From Mycobacterium szulgai (GTDB lineage Bacteria; Actinomycetota; Actinomycetes; Mycobacteriales; Mycobacteriaceae), in assembly GCF_002116635.1 (NCBI RefSeq), contig NZ_LQPW01000019.1:231677-295676 (forward strand): DNA of 64,000 bases, read 5' to 3'. The notes beneath the pieces are model-generated. The model was given only the letters and a program-made list of their open reading frames with translations, did not search any database and was not told where the DNA came from. This document shows, one piece after another, positions 35,821-48,360 of the stretch. The position numbers and the translations under genes were made by a program. Within the stretch, counting starts at the first letter, position 1, and every line of letters begins with the position of its first letter.

Positions 35821-35840
35821 ATACCCTGGGTACTGGGTAT
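35821..35840. promoter_or_regulatory. Inverted repeat upstream of the monooxygenase gene
   Basis: ATACCC-N8-GGGTAT with perfect 6-bp arms, 59 bp before the monooxygenase start. Probable operator for the TetR encoded just upstream. Confidence 0.55.
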
Positions 35841-35898
35841 TTGCGTTCAATGAGGCGCCCATCGCCGCGCCAACCCACAACAGGAAAGACCAGCTACC

Positions 35899-37464
35899 AT
35901 GACCGACGTCGTGAGCCCGGCTACCGAAGCCGGAGCGAATCAAGGCGACAAATCCCCTGTACACACGCGTGCCGTCATCATCGGGACCGGATTCTCCGGT
36001 TTGGGTATGGCCATCGCGCTGCAAAAGCAGGGCTTCTCCAGCTCCGATTTCGTGATCCTGGAGAAGGCCGACGACATTGGCGGTACCTGGCGAGACAACA
36101 GCTATCCCGGGTGCGCCTGTGACATCCCGTCGCACCTGTACTCGTTCTCGTTCGAACCCAAGCCGGACTGGAAGAATCCGTTCTCCCTTCAGCCCGAAAT
36201 CTGGGACTACCTCAAGGGAGTTACCGAGAAATACGGGCTGCGCCGCTACATCGAGTTCAACTCCCTAGTCGATCGCGCCTACTGGGACGATGACGAATAC
36301 CGCTGGCACGTGTTCACCGTCGACGGTCGTGAATATGTCGCCCAGTTCCTGGTGTCGGGGGCCGGTGCGCTGCACGTTCCGTCCTTCCCCGAGATCGAGG
36401 GCCGCGACGAATTTGCCGGTCCCGCTTTCCATTCCGCGGAGTGGGACCACAGTGTCGACCTGACCGGCAAGCGGGTGGCGATCATCGGTACCGGCGCGAG
36501 CGCGATCCAGATCGTGCCCGAAATCGTTGGGCAGGTAGCCGAACTGCAGCTCTACCAGCGCACGCCGCCGTGGGTGGTGCCGCGTTCCAACCCCGAAATC
36601 CCGGTCGCGTTGCGTCGGGCCATGGAGAACGTGCCCGGGCTGCGGGCGCTGGTGCGGCTAGGCATTTACTGGGCGCAGGAGGCATTGGCGTTCGGCATGA
36701 CCAAGCGGCCCAACGCGCTGAAATTCATTGAGGGCTACTGCAAGCTGAACATTCGGCGCTCGGTCAAGGATCGCGAGCTGCGCCGCAAGCTGACCCCGAA
36801 GTACCGCATCGGCTGCAAGCGAATCCTGAACTCCTCCACCTATTACGGCGCCGTCGCCGACCCGAAAACCAAGCTGATCACCGAGGGCATCAGCCGAATC
36901 ACCCGTGACGGGATCGTCACCGCCGACGGCGTCGAACACCAGGCGGACGTGATCGTGTACGCCACCGGCTTCCACGTCACCGACTCCTACACCTACGTCC
37001 AGATCAAGGGCGAGCACGGCGAGGACCTGGTGGACCGGTGGAACCGCGAGGGCATCGGCGCCCACCGGGGTATCACCGTCGCCAACATGCCCAACCTGTT
37101 CTTCCTGCTGGGGCCCAACACCGGGCTGGGTCACAACTCCGTGGTGTTCATGATCGAATCGCAGATCCGCTATGTCGCCGATGCGATCGCCAAGTGTGAC
37201 AAGCTCGGCGCGCAGGCGCTGGCCCCCACCCGCGAGGCGCAGGATCGCTTCAACGAGGAGTTGCAGCGCAAGCTGTCTCATTCGGTATGGAACAGCGGCG
37301 GGTGCAGCAGTTGGTATCTCGACGAGCATGGCAAGAACACCGTGCTGTGGGGCGGCTACACCTGGCAATACTGGCGGGAGACTCGAAAAGTCAATCTTGA
37401 CGAGTATCAGTTGCTCGGCTTGGGCAAGGGCTCACGCGCCAACCGCCGGACGGTTTCCGCCTAA
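35899..37464 (+). CDS. Flavin monooxygenase of Baeyer-Villiger type (Rv3049c-like)
   Basis: 521 residues. Two Rossmann glycine motifs: GTGFSGLGMA (FAD, about residue 30) and GTGASAIQ (NADPH, about residue 200). Between them the BVMO fingerprint FAGPAFHSAEWD (FxGxxxHxxxWP/D form), and GGTWRDNSYPGCACD near the N-terminus. Such enzymes insert oxygen next to a ketone or oxidise S or N atoms using NADPH and O2. M. tuberculosis has several related EtaA/MymA-type enzymes. The 3' end overlaps the convergent TetR gene by 33 bp. Substrate not predictable. Confidence 0.9.
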   Translation: MTDVVSPATEAGANQGDKSPVHTRAVIIGTGFSGLGMAIALQKQGFSSSDFVILEKADDIGGTWRDNSYPGCACDIPSHLYSFSFEPKPDWKNPFSLQPEIWDYLKGVTEKYGLRRYIEFNSLVDRAYWDDDEYRWHVFTVDGREYVAQFLVSGAGALHVPSFPEIEGRDEFAGPAFHSAEWDHSVDLTGKRVAIIGTGASAIQIVPEIVGQVAELQLYQRTPPWVVPRSNPEIPVALRRAMENVPGLRALVRLGIYWAQEALAFGMTKRPNALKFIEGYCKLNIRRSVKDRELRRKLTPKYRIGCKRILNSSTYYGAVADPKTKLITEGISRITRDGIVTADGVEHQADVIVYATGFHVTDSYTYVQIKGEHGEDLVDRWNREGIGAHRGITVANMPNLFFLLGPNTGLGHNSVVFMIESQIRYVADAIAKCDKLGAQALAPTREAQDRFNEELQRKLSHSVWNSGGCSSWYLDEHGKNTVLWGGYTWQYWRETRKVNLDEYQLLGLGKGSRANRRTVSA

Positions 37465-37992
37465 GAGTTCGGCAAAGGCTTTCGCGGCCGCATCCACGCC
37501 GGCATCGTCGTCGGTGGCCACGAGATCGAGTAGCAGGCCGCGGGTGACGGCCAGCCCCAGCCGGGCCATCGCGGGATCGAACGCGTCGCCGGCGACTGCC
37601 TCGACCTCGGATAGCCAGCCGGTGACGGCACCGGGAACCATCCGGTCAAAAGGCCTTTCGCCCTGGGCTGCGCGGGAGTAGCACTCGAAGAAGAGACGCT
37701 CGAGCTGGCGCAGCTCGCGCCGCCGGACGTCGGCCCACATCGCGGCGAATCCTTCGGCTGGGGTCGTCGGCAATTCGGTAAGCAGGCTCATCTGGCGGCG
37801 CTCTACCTCCTCGACGATCGCCACGAGCAGATCCTCGCGAGACCCGAAGTGGTGCAACAACATCCGATGGCTGGTGCCCACCGCAGCGGCCACATCGCGT
37901 AGTGACCGCTCGCCGACGCCGCCCGCGGCGAACTCCTCGACGAGCGCATCGAGGAGCGATCGGCGCCGCTCTAGGTCAGGAGTGCGCGCCAT
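37432..37992 (-). CDS. TetR-family regulator
   Basis: 186 residues. The DNA-binding part is SLLDALVEEFAAGGVGERSLRDVAAAVGTSHRMLLHHFGSREDLL, with the SHRMLLHHFGSR variant seen in actinobacterial TetRs. The 5' end overlaps the SRPBCC gene by 17 bp, so they are translationally coupled. A near-perfect palindrome over the SRPBCC start codon is the likely autoregulatory site. Ligand unknown. Confidence 0.87.
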   Translation of the reverse strand: MARTPDLERRRSLLDALVEEFAAGGVGERSLRDVAAAVGTSHRMLLHHFGSREDLLVAIVEEVERRQMSLLTELPTTPAEGFAAMWADVRRRELRQLERLFFECYSRAAQGERPFDRMVPGAVTGWLSEVEAVAGDAFDPAMARLGLAVTRGLLLDLVATDDDAGVDAAAKAFAELLGGNRPAVGA

Positions 37993-38422
37993 CGGCGCGG
38001 CTGAGCTGCTCAGACCGGGCCTTGAGGCCTTGGGCTTCGAGTTTGAGGTAGCGCTTGGTCATTGTGATCATGAGCCGGCCAACAAGGGCACCGAGTGGGC
38101 CGCGCTGATCGATCCGTTGGCGGACCAGGGTGCGGCCGCCCGGTTGGGCGATCACCTCGTGGCGGGCGCTGGCAAACGCCCCGGGGGCGCGCTGCACCCA
38201 TGTCCAGGACGAGCCGGGGTCGATTTCGGTGACCTGCCAAACCAGCTTCGACATGCGGGGCTGCTTGATCGCGAACCGTTTGCCCACCGCGAGGCCGGGT
38301 CCGTCCACGGCGGCCAGGGCTGTCACCGAGGCGGTCCACTCGGGCCAACGCTCGACGTCGCTGAACACCTCCCATACCAGATGCGGCGGCGCATCGATCT
38401 CGATACTGTCCTCGGTAATCAT
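37976..38422 (-). CDS. SRPBCC/START-like lipid-binding family protein
   Basis: 148 residues. N-terminus IEIDAPPHLVWEVFSDVERWPEWTASV is the classical start of SRPBCC (polyketide cyclase/START-like) proteins, followed by beta strands and a long C-terminal helix (LVGRLMITMTKRYLKLEAQGLKAR). These bind hydrophobic ligands in a deep pocket. First gene of a two-gene operon with tetR; it could present the ligand the regulator senses, which is inference. The mRNA is probably leaderless since an operator overlaps the start. Confidence 0.85.
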   Translation of the reverse strand: MITEDSIEIDAPPHLVWEVFSDVERWPEWTASVTALAAVDGPGLAVGKRFAIKQPRMSKLVWQVTEIDPGSSWTWVQRAPGAFASARHEVIAQPGGRTLVRQRIDQRGPLGALVGRLMITMTKRYLKLEAQGLKARSEQLSRADGAHS

Positions 38423-38438
38423 GTACCAAATGGTACAT
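38421..38438. promoter_or_regulatory. Palindromic operator overlapping SRPBCC start codon
   Basis: ATGTACC-AAAT-GGTACAT, perfect 7-bp arms. The minus-strand ATG (38420-38422) is inside it, so bound repressor would block transcription start or early elongation. Confidence 0.65.
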
Positions 38439-38599
38439 AAAAAGAGGCGTTCTGCATAGGAGCGCTTCTCGTCACAGCGGTCACATCGGTACGATGAGAG
38501 TTGTCACCACCGAATTCCACACGCGATGTATCAGCTTTCAAAGTTGGGTACCGACGCGGGCGCACCGGTCGGTGTGACAGATGTGATTGCGACACGCAA

Positions 38600-38647
38600 A
38601 CACAACTTCTTGTGTTCCGCCGGCTTGTCAGACACCAGGGGTAGTGT
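38600..38647 (+). promoter_or_regulatory. Pair of NrdR boxes upstream of nrdF2
   Basis: Box 1 (38600-38615) ACACAACTTCTTGTGT is a nearly perfect palindrome within AACACAA-CTTC-TTGTGTT. Box 2 (38632-38647) is ACACCAGGGGTAGTGT. Centres are 32 bp apart, matching NrdR geometry and the nrdH promoter. The ATG/GTG of nrdF2 is 49 bp downstream. Confidence 0.8.
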
Positions 38648-38683
38648 CTGAGGTCTAAGTACGGCAGCCAATCGTCCTGGTGA

Positions 38684-39670
<987 letters not shown>

Positions 39671-39673
39671 AGT

Positions 39674-40165
39674 TTGAGCAGTGACGAGAGCGTGGGTGCG
39701 GCAGACTTCCGTCGCGCATTGGCGCTCATCCAGCATGGTGAGCGCGGCGACGTAGCGGGCATGCGCGTCATCGTCGACGATGAAGTCATCCCGACTGACC
39801 GGCTGCCACAGCTGATCCGCGCCACCGTGTCGATCCTGTGGCAACTGGTGGCTCAGCTGTGCGAACCGGACGAAGTTGCGGAGATCGGCGAAACCCTGAC
39901 CTTGGCGTCTACCGACGACGAGATCGACCTCGACCGTGACAACCGGCTAGTGGCCCGCATGGCAATGGCACAACATTCGGGAGATCCCAGCGCCGAGTAC
40001 GAGGTGCTCCGTGACGCAGACAGGGCACCCGACGGTCTGTTGCGCCTTGCGCTCACCGCCGCGGGTGTCGTCTCCGCGCTGCTGCCACAGTTACGCACCG
40101 CCTGGGGCCGGCAGTTGCTCAACGACTTGGCGATGCAAGCCCTGCGCGAGGAGAACGGCCAATAG
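39674..40165 (+). CDS. Hypothetical protein following nrdF2
   Basis: 163 residues if TTG 39674 is used, 157 from GTG 39692. Soluble, acidic and helical, without recognisable domain or motif; no signal peptide or membrane segment. It starts 3 bp after the nrdF2 stop and must be cotranscribed with it, so a role linked to ribonucleotide reductase is possible but unsupported by sequence. Its end is 12 bp from the convergent PPE gene. Confidence 0.65.
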   Translation: MSSDESVGAADFRRALALIQHGERGDVAGMRVIVDDEVIPTDRLPQLIRATVSILWQLVAQLCEPDEVAEIGETLTLASTDDEIDLDRDNRLVARMAMAQHSGDPSAEYEVLRDADRAPDGLLRLALTAAGVVSALLPQLRTAWGRQLLNDLAMQALREENGQ

Positions 40166-40177
40166 CTTCGGGCTAGA

Positions 40178-41815
40178 TCAATCGGTTTCCCAGGTGCTCG
40201 GCATCACCGGCATGCGCTGGCCTTCGTCGAACGCATCGCCCGGGCGTGTGATCAACCCGGCCGCCACGCCCCCGACCTTGTGGCCGGTGCCGAAGAACCC
40301 CAGAGGCCCCGCATCCTGATCTGAGGCTGCCACGCCGTCAGGCTCCAAATCCATGTATTCGTAGCCTCGGCCGAGTTGTTTGGTCTTGGCCCGGCGGCGC
40401 CGCTGAGCCTGCGCCTGCTCGCCGACGGCCGGCGCGAGCGCGGGGACCTCTGCGCTGTCGGGTTCCGGCGCCTTCTTCCGGGCGCCGGAATTCACCGTTC
40501 GCTTGGCATCGGCGCTCAAGCCCCCCAGCAGGTAGCCGAAATCACCCATCCCCAGACTCAGACCCGCACCGGTCACCGGCGGTGGCGCGGTTGCCGAGGG
40601 CGGTGGCGGGGCCGACGTGGACGCCGCCGCGCTCGCGTCGAGGGGAGCCGGCGACGGGGTAGGGGGAGAGGTCGGAATGCTCGGCGCCAGCGCGGCGACG
40701 GGCGGTGCGGCTGGCGCAACCGGCAGTGCAGGCGGCACTGCAACCAGGGCTGCCAAGCCCTTGGCACCGATGGGCACCAATACCGAGGCGGTAGCCACCG
40801 ACGCCATTGGGGCGGCTACCAGCGACACAATCGCCGGAAGCAGCACCAGCGTCTGCTCGAGCAGTGTCTTCAGCAACGCAATGGTGTCGGTGATGATCGT
40901 TCCGACAGCTTCGACGGTGGCGAACAGCAGGGCAAAACCGATAGTGGCGGGATTGCCCGACGCGAAGGCCGCGGCAAGATCGGCTGCGATGAACGCGAAT
41001 GTCTCTGAGAGCAGGGCGACATACGTCGCGATGTCCATCGGATAGCCAAGGGCGAACGCGATGTTGAGCGGACTGAGGTAAGTAAGTGGATTGCCGAGGA
41101 TGAGCAGATACGGATCGAACGCGAACAGCGCTTGCAGGAAGGGGATGTTCGCCAGCCAATTGATGAACGGCTGAATGACATTGTCGTAGAAGGCCGTATA
41201 CCCGATGTCTTGCAGGAATTGCAGGATCAGCTGTTGCCAGTCGGGGGGTGTGGCGAACAAATCCGCGGCTGCGGCCGCATTGGATTTCACGATCTGCGGC
41301 GCCGGTGTGGTCTGCGGCGCGGCGGCCACAGCGGCAGCGGCGACACCCTGATAGACGCTCATCACGGTGGCCGCCTGAATCCACATGCGCGCGTAGTCGG
41401 CTTCGTTCAGCGCGATCGGAATCGTATTGATGCCAAAGAAATTCGTCGCCACCAGCGCCGCTCGAGTGGCGTGGTTGGCGGCCAGCTCGGCCAGGGTCGG
41501 CATCGTGGCCAGGGCGGCGGTGTAGCCGGTGGCCGCGGCTTCCTGGCGGGCGGCCATCGCTGCGCCGTCAGCGCTGGCCTGGATGAGCCACGTCAGATAG
41601 AGCGCGTGGGCGGCCACATATGCGGTGGCGGTGAGACCGTCCCAGGATCCTGCTTTCACCCCGGCCAGCAGCTCGGCTAACTCGTCGGCCGTCTCGGCGT
41701 AGACGACACTCAACGAGTGCCAGGCCTCGGCCGATACCAGCAGCGGCCCCGGTCCCGGCCCACTGCTCAGCAGCGACGAATGCACTTCTGGAGGTAACGC
41801 GATCCAAAGCGTCAT
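40178..41815 (-). CDS. PPE-family protein, PPE2-like
   Basis: 545 residues. The N-terminal domain has the PPE signature ([29 protein letters not shown] is a variant form) and the WxG-type turn AGSWDG. The middle has hydrophobic segments ([15 protein letters not shown], [15 protein letters not shown]), then a Pro/Ala-rich linker, a basic cluster [21 protein letters not shown], and a C-terminal GFFGTGHK ... MPVMPSTWE resembling the PPW subgroup. The whole layout matches M. tuberculosis PPE2 as I remember it, including the Arg cluster described there as a nuclear-localisation-like signal. A cobalamin riboswitch precedes it, as with PPE2. No PE partner is adjacent; export would be by a type VII system. 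Confidence 0.88.
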   Translation of the reverse strand: MTLWIALPPEVHSSLLSSGPGPGPLLVSAEAWHSLSVVYAETADELAELLAGVKAGSWDGLTATAYVAAHALYLTWLIQASADGAAMAARQEAAATGYTAALATMPTLAELAANHATRAALVATNFFGINTIPIALNEADYARMWIQAATVMSVYQGVAAAAVAAAPQTTPAPQIVKSNAAAAADLFATPPDWQQLILQFLQDIGYTAFYDNVIQPFINWLANIPFLQALFAFDPYLLILGNPLTYLSPLNIAFALGYPMDIATYVALLSETFAFIAADLAAAFASGNPATIGFALLFATVEAVGTIITDTIALLKTLLEQTLVLLPAIVSLVAAPMASVATASVLVPIGAKGLAALVAVPPALPVAPAAPPVAALAPSIPTSPPTPSPAPLDASAAASTSAPPPPSATAPPPVTGAGLSLGMGDFGYLLGGLSADAKRTVNSGARKKAPEPDSAEVPALAPAVGEQAQAQRRRRAKTKQLGRGYEYMDLEPDGVAASDQDAGPLGFFGTGHKVGGVAAGLITRPGDAFDEGQRMPVMPSTWETD

Positions 41816-41859
41816 GGCGGGTCAGCTCTCTCGGGGTGCACCGCCCCGGGTAGCAGTAC

Positions 41860-42000
41860 GCGATGACGCGAGTCTCCTGGCTCTCGGATCGCCGCTCGCC
41901 TCGCCTTCCAGCCGGTGGCCGTGGCTTGTGAGGGTCGCTCCCCGATTACAGTGGCGGGACCGCGCCGGCTTCGCACCGGCTTCCTGCATCGTCATTGCCT
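41860..42000 (-). promoter_or_regulatory. Cobalamin (B12) riboswitch upstream of PPE gene
   Basis: On the minus strand, 5' to 3': GAAGCCGGTGCGAAGCCGGC, CGGTCCCGCCACTGTAATCG (the conserved core GCCACTG), then the B12 box AGCCAGGAGACTCGCGTCA near 41861-41884. These are the hallmark blocks of cobalamin riboswitches in the right order. Between it and the PPE start (41815) lies a GC-rich hairpin (CGGGGCGGTGCACCCCG) and GAGAGAG, which may form the ribosome-binding-site sequestering platform. Together they fill the 304-bp gap between the PPE and DUF3349 genes. Confidence 0.88.
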
Positions 42001-42119
42001 TACGCGCGACATTGTCGCATCCAACGGCCACGTGTGCGCGCCGTGAACGACACGTGAATTGTCACCAATGCCGCGCCGCGATGGTGGCGCCGCTATCCGG
42101 GCGCCGTGAAACTAATGGC

Positions 42120-42479
42120 GTGGCGATAACCCCTTCTTCTACGGCTGCCCTATTTCGGTCCGTGGTCTGCTGGCTGCAAGTCGGCTATCCCGACGGCGTT
42201 CCTGGACCCGACCGCCTACCGCTGCTGGCACTGCTGCGCAGTACGCCTTTGACCGAGGATGAGATCGAGGACGCCGTCGACGCCATCGACGAGGAAGCCG
42301 AGGACGACGAGCCCGAACGCGACGTGATCGCGGACTTCATCGAGGACATGACGCACTACGACGCAAGTCCGGAAAGCGTTGCCCGGGTGGCGGCCAAGTT
42401 GGCGGCCGCCGGCTGGCCGCTGGCCGGTATCACCGATTTCGTCAACGGAGACGCCGCAGAGCCGGCGGTAACCGCATGA
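42120..42479 (+). CDS. DUF3349 protein (first of tandem pair)
   Basis: 119 residues from GTG 42120; the frame is open further upstream, but that part is the riboswitch region. The conserved segment is VVCWLQVGYPDGVPGPDRLPLLALLRSTPLTEDEIEDAV, with THYDASPESVARVAAKLAAAGWPL near the end. DUF3349 is a small helical, mycobacterium-centred family (Rv0543c, Rv3046c) of unknown function. ATGA overlap with the next copy shows one transcript. Confidence 0.85.
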   Translation: MAITPSSTAALFRSVVCWLQVGYPDGVPGPDRLPLLALLRSTPLTEDEIEDAVDAIDEEAEDDEPERDVIADFIEDMTHYDASPESVARVAAKLAAAGWPLAGITDFVNGDAAEPAVTA

Positions 42480-42826
42480 CCTCCACCGCCGCCACGGGCA
42501 AAACGGCTTTCTTCAGTTCCGTGCTGCGATGGCTGCGGGCCGGCTACCCCGAGGGCGTCCCAGGCCCCGACCGGGTGCCGTTGTTGGCGTTGCTGCGCGC
42601 CACACCGCTTACCGAGGAGCAGATCAGGCAGGTGGTGCGCGATATCACCGCGCCGGGTTCAACGGCCACCGCCGACGGTGTGATCAACCGAGACGAGATC
42701 GCCGAATTCATCTCTGAGGTAACGCATTACGACGCCGGCCCGGAAAACATTCAGCGGGTGGCAGGGGTGCTGGCCGCCGCAGGTTGGCCGCTGGCCGGGA
42801 TCACCGTCGGCGAACCCGGTGCTTAG
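42476..42826 (+). CDS. DUF3349 protein (second of tandem pair)
   Basis: 116 residues. Same family as the preceding gene: VLRWLRAGYPEGVPGPDRVPLLALLRATPLTEEQI and THYDAGPENIQRVAGVLAAAGWPLAGI. The two copies differ mainly in the acidic middle segment. Start ATG 42476 overlaps the previous stop by 4 bp. It ends 15 bp before the convergent adhC stop. Confidence 0.87.
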   Translation: MTSTAATGKTAFFSSVLRWLRAGYPEGVPGPDRVPLLALLRATPLTEEQIRQVVRDITAPGSTATADGVINRDEIAEFISEVTHYDAGPENIQRVAGVLAAAGWPLAGITVGEPGA

Positions 42827-42841
42827 GGGCTCCCATAGCTT

Positions 42842-43882
42842 CTACAGCTTCGAAATGTCGATGACGAAGCGGTAGCGCACGTCGCTGGCCAATACGCGCT
42901 CGTAGGCCTCGTTGATGTAATCCGGTTCGATGACCTCGATTTCGGGCGTGACGCCGTGTTGGGCGCAAAAGTCCAGCATCTCCTGGGTCTCGGCTATCCC
43001 GCCGATGTTGGACCCGGACAGGCTGCGCCGCATCAGTGCCAGTGCAAACGCCGGCACTTCCATCGGGTGCTCGGGAATGCCGAGTTCGACGAGCGTGCCG
43101 TCGACGTCGAGCAGGTTCAGGTACTGGTTCAGATCAAGGTTCGCCGAGACCGTGTTGAGGATCAGGTCGAAGCTGCCGCGCAGCTTCTTGAACGTGTCCG
43201 GGTCGGAGGTCGCGTAGTAGTTGCTGGCGCCCAGGCGCAGGCCGTCTTCCATCTTCTTGAGCGACTGCGACAACACCGTAACCTCGGCGCCCAGCGCCGC
43301 GCCGAGCTTCACGCCCATGTGGCCCAGCCCGCCCAAGCCGATGATCGCCAGCCGCGTGTCCTGCCCGGCGTTCCAGTGCCGCAGCGGTGAAAACGGCGTG
43401 ATGCCCGCGCATAGCAGCGGTGCCGCGGCGTCCAGCGGCAACGCGGCGGGTATCCGCAGCACGTAGTTCTCGTCGACGACGATCGCTTGGCTGTAGCCGC
43501 CTTGAGTCGGCTGGCCGTCCCTGCCGATCGAGTTGTAGGTGAAGCTGGCGCCCGGCTTGCAGTACTGCTCGATCCCGCGCTGGCAGCTGCTGCATTCCCG
43601 GCAGGAGTCCACGAAACATCCCACGCCGACGTGGTCGCCGACCTTATGCTTGGTCACCTCGGAGCCCACGGCGCTCACCACCCCGGCAATCTCGTGGCCG
43701 GGGACGACGGGGTAATTCGGTTGGCCCCATTCGGCTTTCACCGTGTGGATGTCGGAGTGGCAGATGCCGGCGAACTTGATATCGATCACCACATCGTGCG
43801 GTCCGGGGTCGCGACGGGTGATGGTGGTCTTGGCCAGCGGCTCGGTGGCCGAGGTGGCCGCGTATGCGGAAACAGTGGTCAT
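42842..43882 (-). CDS. adhC: Zinc alcohol dehydrogenase AdhC (Rv3045-like)
   Basis: 346 residues, CAD/YahK-type NADP(H) aldehyde reductase. Catalytic zinc ligands in GICHSD and GHEIAG; structural zinc cysteines in [15 protein letters not shown]; catalytic Cys later in LLCAGIT; Rossmann motif GLGGLGHMG. It reduces aldehydes to alcohols. The upstream 135 bp is AT-rich relative to its surroundings and carries the promoter; fecB, on the same strand, ends there. Confidence 0.93.
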   Translation of the reverse strand: MTTVSAYAATSATEPLAKTTITRRDPGPHDVVIDIKFAGICHSDIHTVKAEWGQPNYPVVPGHEIAGVVSAVGSEVTKHKVGDHVGVGCFVDSCRECSSCQRGIEQYCKPGASFTYNSIGRDGQPTQGGYSQAIVVDENYVLRIPAALPLDAAAPLLCAGITPFSPLRHWNAGQDTRLAIIGLGGLGHMGVKLGAALGAEVTVLSQSLKKMEDGLRLGASNYYATSDPDTFKKLRGSFDLILNTVSANLDLNQYLNLLDVDGTLVELGIPEHPMEVPAFALALMRRSLSGSNIGGIAETQEMLDFCAQHGVTPEIEVIEPDYINEAYERVLASDVRYRFVIDISKL

Positions 43883-44018
43883 GACAATCTCTCTGCGGTT
43901 TCAGTTGCGTCGTAAAAAGCTTAGCCAAGTTAAATTTCTTAGGCGCATTGGGCTGGTGGCTCCCCGAGCATCAGCTTATGACCCGGCACGACTGTCGGCT
44001 CTGGTCAACGACAGCGAC

Positions 44019-45137
44019 CTAGTTGATCGGCGCGTTGATCCAGCGCAGGTCGTCGACGACGCCGCGGGCCGCGACCAGGCCCTCGCCGGTCTGCCAGATC
44101 TCGTCGTTGACGACGAAGACTCGATTGTCGCGGTTGGCGGACAACCGTCGCCAGGGATCGCTGTCCAGGACCGCGGCTGCGCGCTCGGCTGCAGCCGGCG
44201 ATGCGCACGACACGTAGATGATGTCGGCGTCGGCCGCGGCGAAGTCCGGCCCCTTGGCCAGGTCGGCGTCGCTGGTGCCGTACTCGATATAGGCCTTATC
44301 GGTGAATCGTTGTGCGGCGGGCCGGTCCACTCCCACCGCCGTCAGCACACTGGCCGCAAAGTTGTTGGCCCCGTATACCCGCAAGGTGTTGGTCGTCAGC
44401 TGGACCACCGATGCCTGGAAGTGGGTGGCGTCATGCTTTACACCAACGTCTTTAGCCCGCTGCGCGAACCCTTTGATCAACTCGTCTGCCGCGGTCCCGC
44501 GGGCCGTCGCGGCCCCGACACCACGCAGGTTGTCTTCCCACGCCGCCCCCGGCGCTCCGGTGAACACCGTCGGCGCGATGGCCGCCAGCTGCGGGTACAG
44601 CTTCGCCGTCAATGCCACCGAGCCCAGGATCAGGTCCGGGTGTGCGGCGGCGATCGCGTTCAGATCGGGATTGCTGCGGGAGCCCACTCCGGGTACGTCG
44701 TGCACCGCCTTACCCAGGTATGACGGCTGAGTCGAAGATCCATCCGGCATCGCGGCGGCGACCACCCGGGACTGCAGGCCGAGCGCGCACAGCGCGTCGA
44801 GCTGATCGCCGGAGAGCACCACGATGCGCTGCGGGTCGGCCGGCACCTGGGCGACGTCGGGGCTGACGCCCACCGCGTTGTGCGCGGGCCGGGTGGACGG
44901 CCCGGGATCGGCGGCGGCCGCGTCACGCGCGCAGGCCTCGTCCGGCTTGCGGTCGTTGCCCAGCACCCCGGCGCCGGCGATCTGGGTGGTGGGGGTGACG
45001 ACCGAGCGCGCCGCGCTGCCAGGCGGCTGATCCGAGCCGCAACCGCTGCAGGTCAGGAGCACAGTTGCTGCTGCGGCGCTGAACAAAGTGGACCGCCTGC
45101 CGCCGAAAGACACGCGTCCGACGGTAACACCGGCCAC
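44019..45137 (-). CDS. fecB: FecB-like periplasmic-binding lipoprotein (Rv3044-like)
   Basis: 372 residues. Signal peptide with lipobox LTCSGC (Cys at about residue 33). Mature protein is a class III periplasmic-binding fold: RIVVLSGDQLDALCALGL, GVGSRSNPDLNAIAAAHPDLILGS, and ADADIIYVS. Homologues bind iron-siderophore complexes; the M. tuberculosis FecB has been linked to iron uptake and envelope properties. No ABC permease or ATPase is adjacent. Divergent from ctaD with about 120 bp between. Confidence 0.9.
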   Translation of the reverse strand: MAGVTVGRVSFGGRRSTLFSAAAATVLLTCSGCGSDQPPGSAARSVVTPTTQIAGAGVLGNDRKPDEACARDAAAADPGPSTRPAHNAVGVSPDVAQVPADPQRIVVLSGDQLDALCALGLQSRVVAAAMPDGSSTQPSYLGKAVHDVPGVGSRSNPDLNAIAAAHPDLILGSVALTAKLYPQLAAIAPTVFTGAPGAAWEDNLRGVGAATARGTAADELIKGFAQRAKDVGVKHDATHFQASVVQLTTNTLRVYGANNFAASVLTAVGVDRPAAQRFTDKAYIEYGTSDADLAKGPDFAAADADIIYVSCASPAAAERAAAVLDSDPWRRLSANRDNRVFVVNDEIWQTGEGLVAARGVVDDLRWINAPIN

Positions 45138-45223
45138 CCTGCTCCAGGCATTTACGACAGTTTGTAGGACCTGGCCTGCCGCTGTCGCAATCGAGGGCTA
45201 AGATTCCAGTCATTAATGGGTAA

Positions 45224-48266
<3,043 letters not shown>

Positions 48267-48360
48267 TCAACTACTGCGAGTCCTTGCCGGAAGCCACTGC
48301 TGTCCAAAATATGATAAATTCTTCAATCGTTAAGTTTGCAAAGTGTTAAGTGAGGGTCGG

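Noticed and set aside
41814..42119. Upstream extension of the first DUF3349 frame
   Set aside because: This stretch is the B12 riboswitch on the other strand and the family homology begins only after GTG 42120.
43917..43951. Possible IdeR (iron) box TTAGCCAAGTTAAATTTCTTAGGC upstream of adhC
   Set aside because: Only partial similarity to the TTAGGTTAGGCTAACCTAA consensus and no palindromic symmetry; the fecB gene's own promoter lies elsewhere.
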